64,000 nt of DNA. It comes from CAYNLG01 sp964397995 (GTDB lineage: Bacteria; Planctomycetota; Phycisphaerae; FEN-1346). The stretch covers positions 49,258-113,257 of the forward strand of contig CAYNLG010000001.1 in assembly GCA_964397995.1 (NCBI GenBank), given 5' to 3'. The position numbers were made by a program, and so were the translations under genes. The notes under the pieces are model-generated. The model saw only the letters and a program-made list of their open reading frames with translations, was not told the DNA's origin and did no database searches. Below, in pieces: positions 28,386 through 37,513 of this stretch (positions are counted from its first letter, which is position 1; every line of letters starts with the position of its first letter).

Positions 28386-31300
28386 GTGGACCGCTTTCTG
28401 CGCCAGACTGACTTCCTGCTGCTCCTCGGCAGCGTGCTGTGGCTCGTGGCGGGGGCGGCGGCAGCCGTCCTTCGCCGGCACACGCGCCGTCTGCCGTGGG
28501 GCTGGTTCGTGGTGGCGGCCGCGGCCATGGCCCTGAAAGTCTGGCTCTCGGGCCTGGTCAGCCTGACCGGCGACACCCTCCTCCTCCAGGTCGTCCGCCT
28601 CGTTCTTCTGGCCACGGGCCTGGGGGCGATGACCGAGTTCGCCCTGCGGGGCCTGCGGACGGACGGCAACGCCGGGCCCCGCTGGCTCCAGGCCGCCTTG
28701 GCCGCGGCCGCCGGCCTCGGCCTGCTGGCGGGCCTGCCGGGTCTCGAGACCGGCCTGCGGATCGTGCCCGGCACCGTGGCCCCCGTGTGGGCCGCCCTGG
28801 CGCTGCTGACGGTGCGGCGGCACTGCCCGGCGGGCCGATGGCCGGTGACCGTGGCGGCCGGCGCGCTGGCGGTGCTGGGCCCGGCCGCTTCACTCATCGC
28901 CCCCGCCTCGGCGGGTTGGCCCTTGACCCTCATCAGCCGCGGCGCCGTCAGCCATATGCTGGGGCTTCCGGTCGAGTTGCTGCTCGTGGTGCCCGCGTTC
29001 GTGCTGGCGGGCACGCTGTGGCTGATCGCGCAGCGTCATGGCGCGGCCTCGCGCAAGGAAAGTGGGGCCTGCCTCCTGGCGCCCTGCACGCTGTTGCCCG
29101 TGCTGGCGGCCGTCGGCCTCGTGCTCGTCGGCTGGGCCGGCATCGAGCTGGTCGACCAGCAGGCCTGGGACAGTCTCAAGGCCTATGCCGGCGCCGACGC
29201 CCGGTTGCTGGCGACCCATGTCGAGGAGTTCGCCCGCCACCAGGAGACGGCGGCCCGGACCCTGGCCGACCAACCGGAATTGGCGGCGGCGCTGGCTTCG
29301 GAGACCGAACCGGACCGCGCCCGCGCCGTGGCCACCCTGCGCCGCTACACCAAGGCTTACCCCGTCGCCACGGCCTACCTGATGGCGCCTTCCGGCGTGA
29401 CCGTGGCCGCCTCCAACGAGGGCACCCCCGAGAGCTTCCGCGGCCGCGACTACGGCTTCCGCCCGTATTTCCGCGAGGCCATGCGGGGTCGCACCGCCCG
29501 GTTCTTCGGCTACGGCGTCACCAGCCGCCGGCGCGGCCTCTACACGGCCCACCCGGTGCACGGCGCCACGGGGGCGATCTCAGGTGTCGCCGTCATCAAG
29601 GTGGCCGCCGACGGCCTCGAACGCCAGTTCGAGGAGTTCGACAGCGCCTTCCTGGTCGACCCGCACGGCATCGTCTTCCTCTCCAGCTGGCCCGACATGG
29701 TCTACAGCGCCCTGTGGCCCCTCGACGCGGACGTGGCCGAGGCCCTGCGGACGTCGCGCCAGTTCGGCGCCGACACGTTCGCGGCCGTCTTTCCGTCCGG
29801 CGACGCCGGCCGGCAGGTGGTCGCCTTCGGGGGCCGGCGGCTGCTGGCCACGCGCCGTCCCGTCGGCCGCACCGGCTGGCTGGTCTACCTGTTGACGCCG
29901 ACCGGGCAGGCCCAAGCCCACCGAATCATGGGCATGGTGCTGTTGCCGACCGTGGCGGCCGTGCTCCTGGTGATGGGCTACGCGCTGTGGACGCGCGGCC
30001 CGGCGTCGCGGGGGACCGCCGCCCGTGGCAGGGATGAGGCGGCCGGCGCGCTGCCGCCGGGCGTGCTCCGCCTCGACCCGCGGGGTCGCGTCACGGAGGT
30101 CGGCGACGGCGTCCTGGCGGGGCTGGGCCTGGGCCGCGGCGCGCTCGTCGGCCGCAGGCTGGACGAGGCCTGGAGCGAGGCCGGCCGGCCCGCCGTGGCC
30201 GCCGCCCTCCGCCGCGCCCTCCAGGGCCGCGCCGGAAGCGCCGATGTCGAGTACGTCGGTCCCGACGGGGGCCGGACGGTCTGGCACTTGGCCGTGCGGC
30301 CGTCGGCCGACGACGGGCGGGGTGCCGTGGCCCTGTTGGCCGAGGGCGAGGACGCCGAGACCCCGCCCGCGCCCGTCGAGGCGGCGCTCGACCCGGACCT
30401 GGCGGCCCTGATCGACTGCCTGCCGGACGCCACCGTCCTCGTGGACCGCACCGGCCGCGTCGTCGCCTGGAACCGCGCCACCGAGGAACTGACCGGCGTG
30501 CCGCGCGACGACGTCCTCGGCCGCGGCCGCGAGGCCTACGTCGGGGCGTTCGACCCCGAGAAGCACGGCCTGCTGCTGGACCTGCTGGACGCCGAAGGGA
30601 GCCCCGACTGGGCCGAGAAGTACGACGACTTCCAGCGGCGGGGCGAGACGGTGACGGGCCAGACCTTCTCGTCGGTGGTCCGCGGCGGGGAGGGGGCGTA
30701 CCTGTGGGCGACCGCCCGCCCGGTGCGCGACGCCGCCGGGCGCCGCGTCGGCGCCGTCGAGATCATCCGCGACGTCACCACCGACCGCCAGGCCCGCCGC
30801 GCCGCCGAGCTCAGCGAGACCCGCTTCCGCGAGATGGCCGAGCTCCTGCCCATCGGCGTCTACGAGATGGACACCGACGGCAACCTGGCCTTCTACAACC
30901 AGAAGTGCATCGAACTCTTCCGCTACGGTCCCGACAACCTGCCCGACCCGCTGAACGCCTTCGAGTTGATCGCGGCCGAAGACCGTGAACGCGTCTTCGG
31001 CAACGTCCGCCGCATCATGCAGGGGGAGGACGTCGGCCTCGACCGCCTGACCTTCGTCCGCAACGACGGCACCACCTTCCCGTCGGCCGTCTATGCCGCA
31101 CGCATCCTGCGCGACGGGGTGCCGATCGGGATGCGCGGCATCCTGATGGACCTGACGGAGCAGGTGGCGGCCGAGGAGGCGATGGAGAACCTGGCCCGCT
31201 TCCCGCGAGAGGACCCGTCGCCGGTGCTCCGCGCCGGCGCCGACGGCACGCTCCTCTATGCCAACGCCGCCGCCCGGCCGCTGCTGGAGGCCTGGGGCGC

Positions 31301-32768
31301 CGAGGAGGGCCGGCCCCTGCCCGCCCCGTGGCCCGCCCGCGTCCGCGACCTCCTCGACAGCCGCATCCACCGCGACCTCGAGATCGAGGTCGGCTCCCAC
31401 GTCTACTCGGTCAACCTGGTGCCCGTGTCCGGCGCGGGGTACGTCAACCTGTACGGCCGCGACGTCTCCAAGATTAAGCGGGCCGAGGAGGCCCTCAAGA
31501 CTGCCAACGAGCGCCTCAAGCGCCTCACGACGACCGACGAACTGACGGCCCTCGCCAACCGGCGGCGCGTCCTGGAGGCCCTCAAGGTCGAGGCCGAACG
31601 CTTCCGTCGCCACCGACAACCCCTCGCCCTGGCCCTGGTCGACGTCGACCGCTTCCGCGAAATCAACGAGGCCCACGGCCACGCCGCGGCCGACAAGGTG
31701 CTGCGCGGCGTGGCGCACGTGCTGAAGGACGCGTCGCGGCTGACGGACGTCATCGGCCGCTATGGCGCCGACGAGTTCGCCGTCCTCATGCCGAACACCA
31801 CCGCCCGCCAGGCCCGCAAGGCCGCCGAACGCGTCCGCCAGGCGCTCGGCCGCTACGCCTTCACCTCGGGCGGGCGGCCGCTCCAGGTCACCGTCTCGGT
31901 CGGCATCGGCGACACCGGCGCCGAGAAGGGCCGCTCGCCCGAAGGCCTGCTCCACCTGGCCGACGAGGCCCTCCGGGCCGCCAAACGCGAGGGCGCCGAC
32001 CGCGTCCTCAGTTGGCGCGACGTTGAGGCCGACGCCTCCGACCAGCCCCCCGACACCCAGTCCGCCGCCGTCGAGTCCATGCGCCGCCAGGTCGAGAACC
32101 TCTCCCGCCGCTCCTGGGATATGTTCGTCCAGAGCGTCCAGAGCCTCGTCCAGGCCCTGGAGGCGCGGGACCCGTACACGCGGCACCACTCGGACAACGT
32201 GACGCGCCTGGCCGTCGGCATCGGCCGGGCTTTTGGCATGGACGACGACGACCTGGTCACGCTACGCCGCGCGGCCCTGGTCCACGACATCGGCAAGATC
32301 GGCGTCCCGGACGCCATCCTCCGCAAGCCCGGCCCGCTGACGCCGGAGGAGCGGCAGATCATCGAGCGGCACCCGCTGATCGGCGTCCGCATCCTCGACC
32401 AGCTCCCGTTCCTCGACCACGAGATTCCCATCGTCCGCCACCATCACGAGCGCTGGGACGGCCGCGGCTACCCGGACGGCCTGGCGGGCCCGGCCATCCC
32501 CCTGGGGGCCCGCGTCCTGGCCGTCGCCGACGCCTTCGACGCCATCACCAGCCAGCGCGTTTACCGCGAGGCCCGGTCCCTGCCGGAAGCGATGCACATC
32601 CTGGTGGCCGAGGCCGGCCGCCAGTTCGACTCGAAAGTCGTCGATGCCCTGCTGGCCTGGGTCCTGGAGGCCAAGAAGGAGAACGGGGGCGAGATCGAGG
32701 CCGACGTCCTGCTGGGGACGCCCGAGCCGGAGCTCCGGCCCGAGGTCGAACCGGTGGGCGTCGCGTAG
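28386..32768 (+). CDS. Large membrane sensor: 7-helix region, dCACHE, PAS repeats, GGDEF, HD-GYP
   Basis: The protein has 1,460 residues and starts at GTG 28386 after GGGAG. The first ~220 residues form about seven membrane helices. A periplasmic dCACHE/DctB-like sensor follows (about 260-500; GRDYGFRPYFREAMRGR, FFGYGVTSRRRGLYTAHPV), then a helix near 520 and several PAS domains (about 560-1040). The GGDEF domain has Gly-Ala-Asp-Glu-Phe at 1127-1131. The C-terminal HD-GYP has His1300-Asp1301 in LVHDIGKIGVP and Gly-Tyr-Pro at 1361-1363. The HD-GYP motifs are complete, so c-di-GMP hydrolysis is expected. The GADEF site is unusual and may only bind GTP. It is separated from the upstream operon by a terminator. 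Confidence 0.9.
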   Translation: MDRFLRQTDFLLLLGSVLWLVAGAAAAVLRRHTRRLPWGWFVVAAAAMALKVWLSGLVSLTGDTLLLQVVRLVLLATGLGAMTEFALRGLRTDGNAGPRWLQAALAAAAGLGLLAGLPGLETGLRIVPGTVAPVWAALALLTVRRHCPAGRWPVTVAAGALAVLGPAASLIAPASAGWPLTLISRGAVSHMLGLPVELLLVVPAFVLAGTLWLIAQRHGAASRKESGACLLAPCTLLPVLAAVGLVLVGWAGIELVDQQAWDSLKAYAGADARLLATHVEEFARHQETAARTLADQPELAAALASETEPDRARAVATLRRYTKAYPVATAYLMAPSGVTVAASNEGTPESFRGRDYGFRPYFREAMRGRTARFFGYGVTSRRRGLYTAHPVHGATGAISGVAVIKVAADGLERQFEEFDSAFLVDPHGIVFLSSWPDMVYSALWPLDADVAEALRTSRQFGADTFAAVFPSGDAGRQVVAFGGRRLLATRRPVGRTGWLVYLLTPTGQAQAHRIMGMVLLPTVAAVLLVMGYALWTRGPASRGTAARGRDEAAGALPPGVLRLDPRGRVTEVGDGVLAGLGLGRGALVGRRLDEAWSEAGRPAVAAALRRALQGRAGSADVEYVGPDGGRTVWHLAVRPSADDGRGAVALLAEGEDAETPPAPVEAALDPDLAALIDCLPDATVLVDRTGRVVAWNRATEELTGVPRDDVLGRGREAYVGAFDPEKHGLLLDLLDAEGSPDWAEKYDDFQRRGETVTGQTFSSVVRGGEGAYLWATARPVRDAAGRRVGAVEIIRDVTTDRQARRAAELSETRFREMAELLPIGVYEMDTDGNLAFYNQKCIELFRYGPDNLPDPLNAFELIAAEDRERVFGNVRRIMQGEDVGLDRLTFVRNDGTTFPSAVYAARILRDGVPIGMRGILMDLTEQVAAEEAMENLARFPREDPSPVLRAGADGTLLYANAAARPLLEAWGAEEGRPLPAPWPARVRDLLDSRIHRDLEIEVGSHVYSVNLVPVSGAGYVNLYGRDVSKIKRAEEALKTANERLKRLTTTDELTALANRRRVLEALKVEAERFRRHRQPLALALVDVDRFREINEAHGHAAADKVLRGVAHVLKDASRLTDVIGRYGADEFAVLMPNTTARQARKAAERVRQALGRYAFTSGGRPLQVTVSVGIGDTGAEKGRSPEGLLHLADEALRAAKREGADRVLSWRDVEADASDQPPDTQSAAVESMRRQVENLSRRSWDMFVQSVQSLVQALEARDPYTRHHSDNVTRLAVGIGRAFGMDDDDLVTLRRAALVHDIGKIGVPDAILRKPGPLTPEERQIIERHPLIGVRILDQLPFLDHEIPIVRHHHERWDGRGYPDGLAGPAIPLGARVLAVADAFDAITSQRVYREARSLPEAMHILVAEAGRQFDSKVVDALLAWVLEAKKENGGEIEADVLLGTPEPELRPEVEPVGVA

Positions 32769-32807
32769 CCGCGCCCGGACTGAAGCGGGAATCCCACCCC
32801 CCGTAAG

Positions 32808-32855
32808 CGGCACGGGGCGCCGCCGTGTGGCGGTGCCCCGGTGCCGTGCCTGTTT
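32808..32855. terminator. Bidirectional terminator between convergent genes
   Basis: A long imperfect hairpin spans 32808-32846 (arms about 17 bases with one bulge and one mismatch, GTGT loop), followed by TGCCTGTTT. It lies between the stop codons of the sensor gene (+) and the VIT/vWA gene (-). Confidence 0.65.
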
Positions 32856-32877
32856 CCCGGCCTGTATCCCTGGGGAG

Positions 32878-35265
32878 TTACTGGTCCTCGAAGAGGGCCT
32901 CGCGAGCCTCGGCGGCCATCGTCTCGGCCCCGTCGCGGTCATCGACGACCAGGGCCTGGTTGCGGGCCGTGACGACGACCACGCGCTGGCCCAGGCTGAG
33001 CATCGTCTGGAGTTCCGGCCGCTCGCGGGCCAGGGCGAAGTACGCCTCCGAGCCCCACTTGACCTTCGTGAGTTGCTCGGTGCCCTGGAACCGTTCATCC
33101 ACCCAGACGCCGCGGTAGTTCGTCATCCGCCGGTCGCCCCGCTGCTGGACGGTCTGGGTGCCGACCATGTCGCGCTGGTAGTTCTCGGCCTGGCGGAGCC
33201 GCTGGAGTTCGGTGGCGATGGTGACGGCGTCGGCCCCGGTGTCGGCCTCGCGGAGGGCCTCCTCGTCGGCGTCGAGGCCGGCCACGTCGTCGGCGGTCGT
33301 TTTGGGCCGCGCGGCCCCGCCGGCGCCCAATCTGGCGGACGTCGGGGCGGCTGGCGCATCGGCCGGTTCCATCGCGAAGGTCTCCTCCAGCCGGTCCGCC
33401 GCTTGCGCTCGCCGCGCCCCCTCCGCCTCCGGCGGTCCGGCCGGGGCCTCGTTCGGGGCGGCGACGTTCGCGCGGCGCCGCTCGATGCCGTACTGGGCGT
33501 ACTGCTCCTTGCTCTCCAGCACCAGGTAGCTCGTGTACGGCGTCTCGATGCCGTAGGCCAGGCTCAGGCGGATGACCTCCTCCTTCAGCTCCGCGCTCTC
33601 GCCGTGGAGGCGGATCTGGTCGAGCAGGTAGCCGATCTTGCGGTGGGCGAACAGCGGCGCGATGAACGGCCGCTCCGTCGTCCGCTTCGGGAACCGGCCC
33701 TCGTACGTGAACGTCTCCCGCTTCGGGCCGCGCCGCCCCGTCAGGCGAATGACCGAGTCGCCGCTCCCCTCGTACGCGCCCACGAGGACGATCTGCGACC
33801 CGTGAAAGAGGTCCGGCAGCGCCCGCGGGTAGACCTCGACGAGCTTCACGCCGGGCACTTCGATCTCCAGGTCCGTCAGCACCGGGTGGCTCATCTTCGT
33901 GAACAGGCGCGTGACCTTGCCGTCGATGGCCTCGCCGGGGCGGACGTACTCCGGCAGGCCGCCCGTCTCGTCGCTCATCCGGTCCAGCAGGTGCGTGTTG
34001 ACGTCGTCGCCGACGCCGAAGGTGAAGACCCGCAGGCTCCGCGCGTTGTGCTCCTCGACAAACTGCGACAGGGCCTCGATGTCCGTCAGGTCCACCGTCG
34101 GCCGCCCGTCTGTCAGAAAGAGCACCGTCGTCGGCCGGTCCTCCTCGACCGGCAGCGCAAAGACCCGCTGGAGGGCCTCGCTGACGTTCGTCCCGCCGTT
34201 GGCGTCGAACGCCTCGACCCACGCGACCGCCCGGGCCTTCTCCTTGTCGGTCGCCCGGGTCCAGACGTCCTTCTCCGCGAACGTCCGGGCGATGGTCGCG
34301 AACTGGACGATGGCGAACCGGTCGGTCGGCCCCAGCTGCTCGACGCACGCCGTCAGGGCCGCCTTCGCCTGACGCAGCTTCTCTCCCTGGGCCTCCTTCA
34401 TCGACCCGCTCGTGTCGAGGGCGAAGACGACGTCGCGCGGCAGGCGCTTGGCCGGGTCCGTCTCGTGCTCCGGGCTGATCAGCATCAGCACCTGGCCGGG
34501 CTGCGCCGGGTCCGGCCGGTAGGTCATCAGGTCCAGCCCGAAGGCCTTCTCGCTGACCGTGTAGAAGAGCTGGAAGTCCCGGTCCAGCAGCGCCGCGCGC
34601 GTCTCGACGCCCGCCACCGCCTCGTGCTCCGACATGCGGCTGATGCCCACCTCGTGCGTCGGGCTGTAGACGCTCCGGATCGGCGTGTCGCTCCGGATCC
34701 GTACCGCCACCGTAAAGTCCTCCAGCGTCCGCGACGCCCGGTCCCCCGTGCGCAGCGGATAGACGTACTCCGCCAGGCCGCCGTCGCGCGGCAGGAGCTG
34801 GGTGTACTCGACCTCGACCTTCTGGGTGCCTCGGCGCGGCACGGGGTAGACGCGCATCTTGAGCAACTGGCCGCCCATGTACTCCAGCAGGCCCGGGTCC
34901 TTCAGCCGCCGCACGATCTCCTCGTAGATGCGGGCGGCCTTCTCCTTCTCCAGGAGTTCGCCCTCGACCCGCTTGCCGCCGATGTACATGGCGAACCTCT
35001 GGACAGCCGCCCCTTTCGGCAGCGGAAAGATGAACGTGCACTCCAGGTCGCCGTCCGTCGAGTTCTGGAACTCCTGGACGACGTGGGTGGTGGCCACCTG
35101 GGTGTCGATGCGGGCATCGACCCGCAGGTACTTGACCGCCAGGGGCGGGATTTGCTTGTTCTCGGGCACCAGCAGGCCCGACGCCGCCGCCCGCCCGCTC
35201 GCCATCGCCACGAGCATCGCCGCGAGCGCCGCCGCGACCGTCCGCTTCCGTTGGGTCCACCTCAT
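32878..35265 (-). CDS. VIT domain / von Willebrand factor A domain secreted protein
   Basis: The protein has 795 residues and starts at ATG 35265 after GGAGG. A signal peptide (VAAALAAMLVAMASGRAAA) precedes a VIT domain (about 40-170; HVVQEFQNSTDGDLECTFIF, FPLPKGAAVQRFAMYIGGK, EKEKAARIYEEIVRRL). A vWA domain (about 285-455) carries the metal-ion site DTSGSM, then NGGTNVSEAL and FLTDGRPTVD. The C-terminal third is a low-complexity Ala/Glu linker and a short alpha/beta segment. By family it is an extracytoplasmic, metal-dependent adhesion or scaffold protein, related in layout to inter-alpha-trypsin inhibitor heavy chains. It follows the ARPP-1-like gene by 64 bases and is probably co-transcribed. 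Partner unknown. Confidence 0.88.
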   Translation of the reverse strand: MRWTQRKRTVAAALAAMLVAMASGRAAASGLLVPENKQIPPLAVKYLRVDARIDTQVATTHVVQEFQNSTDGDLECTFIFPLPKGAAVQRFAMYIGGKRVEGELLEKEKAARIYEEIVRRLKDPGLLEYMGGQLLKMRVYPVPRRGTQKVEVEYTQLLPRDGGLAEYVYPLRTGDRASRTLEDFTVAVRIRSDTPIRSVYSPTHEVGISRMSEHEAVAGVETRAALLDRDFQLFYTVSEKAFGLDLMTYRPDPAQPGQVLMLISPEHETDPAKRLPRDVVFALDTSGSMKEAQGEKLRQAKAALTACVEQLGPTDRFAIVQFATIARTFAEKDVWTRATDKEKARAVAWVEAFDANGGTNVSEALQRVFALPVEEDRPTTVLFLTDGRPTVDLTDIEALSQFVEEHNARSLRVFTFGVGDDVNTHLLDRMSDETGGLPEYVRPGEAIDGKVTRLFTKMSHPVLTDLEIEVPGVKLVEVYPRALPDLFHGSQIVLVGAYEGSGDSVIRLTGRRGPKRETFTYEGRFPKRTTERPFIAPLFAHRKIGYLLDQIRLHGESAELKEEVIRLSLAYGIETPYTSYLVLESKEQYAQYGIERRRANVAAPNEAPAGPPEAEGARRAQAADRLEETFAMEPADAPAAPTSARLGAGGAARPKTTADDVAGLDADEEALREADTGADAVTIATELQRLRQAENYQRDMVGTQTVQQRGDRRMTNYRGVWVDERFQGTEQLTKVKWGSEAYFALARERPELQTMLSLGQRVVVVTARNQALVVDDRDGAETMAAEAREALFEDQ

Positions 35266-35329
35266 GGGTCCGTCCTCCATCCGTCCGGCTCCACCGGCGG
35301 CCGGGTACCGCTCCCACGCGTTCGGTTCG

Positions 35330-36481
35330 TTATGGATGCGCTCGGCGTCGCCCGCCCCGGGCGGGTGAAGGTCGCGGCTGATCGTGTGGCCGCGGGGCCG
35401 CCACGGGCGGGACGATCCGCTTGGCTACCTGGGCACCGAAGTGCACCAGGTCGCCATCCAGGCTGACGCCCGAGCCCACCGGCGCGGGGGCGCTCAGCAC
35501 GATGCCCGCGCCGCTGCCGAGCGTCTCGGCCCGCCGGCTCCCGGCCGCCCGGACCCAGTCCAGGAGGTCGTCGTCCGGCCCGGGTTCGCGGGCCTCGCGC
35601 CGCACGTCGGGGCGCGCCGCCACCAGGACCACGTCGACCGCGTAGGCGTCGAGCAGCTTCGGCAGCAGGGCCCGGGCAAGGTCCGGCCGCCCGAACAGTT
35701 CCAGGCCAAGCGCCTCGCCCCCCCGCGCGAAGATGAACCCGACGCTCTCGTCGGGGACCTCCGGGAGGATGGCGCGGCGGACCTCGGCCAGCTTGTCCTT
35801 CACGGGCCCGGCCTTGACGGCCTGCTCCAGGCTCCGCGTCGCGTTCTCCGTGCCCAGGGCCGCGTTGTTCCGGGCCACCTCGGCCCAGACGGCCTCCTGG
35901 TCGGCGTCGGCGCGGAGCCGCTTCAGGATCGACTGGGGCACGAGCATTTCGCCGGCCCCGAAGGCCGCCTGCCCGCGCCATCGCCGGGCCTCGACGCAGA
36001 AGACCGGCACGGGCACCCGCTGGCCGGGGGCCAGCACCACGTCCCGGCGCACCGTCCGTGTCTGCTTGCCGCCCGTGATGACCTCGCCCGCGACCACCAG
36101 GATGTGGTCGGCGCGGCTGCGGTTGACCATGAGGACGGTCGGGACCTGGGCGCTCTCCTTCTCGGTCACCTCGAGCAGGTTGCGCTTGATCGCCGCGTCC
36201 AGTGCCAGCCACGGGCCCGGGAGCGGCGGCTTGCCCCGCAGGGTCAGCGGCGTGACGGCCAGGCCGTGGCTGGTCCGCGGGGTATGCAGCTCCAGGCGGT
36301 CCAGGACGGCCGCCAGTTCCGGGACGTGGTGCGGCGGCGGGGGCCGCCGGGGAGCGGGGATGTCGCGTGCCGGGGCGGCGCTCGATTCGTCTTCGACAAT
36401 GTACGAGGCCAGACCGGCGCCCGTGGCCGCCAGGACGGCCAGCGCCGCAAGGCCCGCGAGAATCCGTCGCGTGTGCCGCAT
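35330..36481 (-). CDS. Membrane-anchored ARPP-1-like domain protein
   Basis: The protein has 383 residues and starts at ATG 36481 after GGGAGGAC. An N-terminal signal or anchor (ILAGLAALAVLAATGAGLAS) is followed by a Pro-rich linker and one folded domain. Its blocks LAVTPLTLRGKPPLPGPWLA, NLLEVTEKESAQVPTVLMVN, VVAGEVITGGKQTRTV, VPVPVFCVEARRW and AVWAEVARNN match the pattern I know as ARPP-1 (a domain linked with ADP-ribosylglycohydrolase and rhodanese-phosphatase genes). The assignment is by pattern memory. Biochemical function is unknown. The C-terminus is basic and Pro-rich. It forms a two-gene unit with the VIT/vWA gene. Confidence 0.65.
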   Translation of the reverse strand: MRHTRRILAGLAALAVLAATGAGLASYIVEDESSAAPARDIPAPRRPPPPHHVPELAAVLDRLELHTPRTSHGLAVTPLTLRGKPPLPGPWLALDAAIKRNLLEVTEKESAQVPTVLMVNRSRADHILVVAGEVITGGKQTRTVRRDVVLAPGQRVPVPVFCVEARRWRGQAAFGAGEMLVPQSILKRLRADADQEAVWAEVARNNAALGTENATRSLEQAVKAGPVKDKLAEVRRAILPEVPDESVGFIFARGGEALGLELFGRPDLARALLPKLLDAYAVDVVLVAARPDVRREAREPGPDDDLLDWVRAAGSRRAETLGSGAGIVLSAPAPVGSGVSLDGDLVHFGAQVAKRIVPPVAAPRPHDQPRPSPARGGRRRAHP

Positions 36482-36632
36482 CGCCCCGTCCTCCCATCGG
36501 AGTGCCGAGGGGTTTGACGACGGGTGCCGCCCGACGGTTCCCTGTAGGACGAGCCACGCGCCACGCCGGCGCCGGCGTCGGCGAGCAGGCCCCTGCCAGC
36601 CGGGCCACTTGCGGCCCGCGTGTTGTTGGCGC

Positions 36633-36669
36633 AAAAAAGGGGGCAAGGCCTGGAGGGGAGGCCTTGCCC
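36633..36669 (-). terminator. Strong rho-independent terminator, minus strand
   Basis: A perfect 11-bp stem, GGGCAAGGCCT (36641-36651) with AGGCCTTGCCC (36659-36669) and a 7-base loop. On the minus strand it is followed by CC and six T. It would end a minus-strand transcript arising somewhere between 36.7 and 37.5 kb, where no gene is recognised. Confidence 0.75.
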
Positions 36670-37067
36670 GTGTTGCGGGGATAGACGGCGAATTAAGAAT
36701 CCAAGTTTTCGTCGCTCGCGTTCATCGTGTCACCGGGCCAACCGTCTGTGTGAAGGAGCGATTGGTTCGGGGGATGTGAGTTGAGCGATTCGACCCTCCT
36801 TATGTGCTTCCCACAACTGTCCCCACAACGTTCGTTTCGTCTTCTATTCCGGTTCGCCCTGTCGGGCGGTTGCCGTCGTGAATGGCCCGCTCAAATGGAG
36901 TTAAGGGGGTTGTGTGGCAAAGCGCCTGAACTTCTCGTCGCACCCGGGGGAGGGCTATGCGTGGAGTCACAAGCGATGCCATAAAGAGCGAGCCATTCGC
37001 TCTGTACTTGAGCAACGCCTGTGCCAAAGCCGGGCGGAGACCGAAAGAATTCCCCAAAACCGCACTC

Positions 37068-37090
37068 GCGGGGTGAATATCCCCGCTTTT
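37068..37090 (+). terminator. Rho-independent terminator, plus strand
   Basis: A perfect 6-bp stem GCGGGG (37068-37073) / CCCCGC (37081-37086), loop TGAATAT, then TTTT. No plus-strand gene lies upstream of it within 4 kb, so it may end a small RNA. Confidence 0.6.
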
Positions 37091-37513
37091 CGCGCCGTAC
37101 GGGTCGGCAGGGACGGCCGGCGGCGATGGCTTCAGGCAAGGCCGATGACGGACGGAGGCAACGCGCCGCTGCTCCCCTGGCCTGCGGAGGCGTGCTAAGG
37201 CCTTTTCCAACAACGACTTACGGGCGAGTTGCACGGAAACAGCGCGTGTTGTCGAAAAGCAACGCTCGCCACGCCTTGCACCGGCCACCGTCCGCTCGAA
37301 CGCGCCGCCATCCGGGTCACCCCCTCTGTCAATACCGGGAAGGGGCCTGTGGCCGCCCCTCAGTGAAAACCTGAGTCCGATAAGTTTACTAAAGGACGCA
37401 TTCGGCCCGGACCGAAAGAACCGTCAGGGAACCGGCACACACACGTCCTGCCGGGTGTCGCCCTGCCGGCCGGCGCGGCCGGCGCGAGAGCTGGGACAGT
37501 GGGAGGCCCATCA

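Larger units (their letters stand above)
36482..37513. other. Lower-GC intergenic island with hairpins, no gene recognised
   Basis: About 1.03 kb between divergent genes, visibly less GC-rich than all flanking DNA. It contains a strong minus-strand terminator (36633-36669), a hairpin AGAGCGA/TCGCTCT at about 36984-37002, a plus-strand terminator (37068-37090) and GTCCGATAA at 37375-37383. No reading frame in either direction has a convincing product. One minus frame ending near 36800 gives a C-terminus with TGRTGIEDETNVVGTVVGST, with no match I can name. I searched by eye for tmRNA, RNase P, SRP RNA and tRNA hallmarks and found none. Terminators in both directions imply transcripts on both strands, so small RNAs or remnants of a mobile element are possible. 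Confidence 0.5.

Noticed and set aside
36686..36727. Ten-codon minus-strand frame MNASDENLDS as a tmRNA-like tag
   Set aside because: It lacks the hydrophobic Ala-Ala end typical of proteolysis tags, and no tRNA-like ends surround it.
36482..37513. tmRNA, RNase P, SRP RNA or tRNA in the low-GC spacer
   Set aside because: No T-loop GGTTCGA-type arm, no RNase P P4 core and no SRP tetraloop region were found on either strand.
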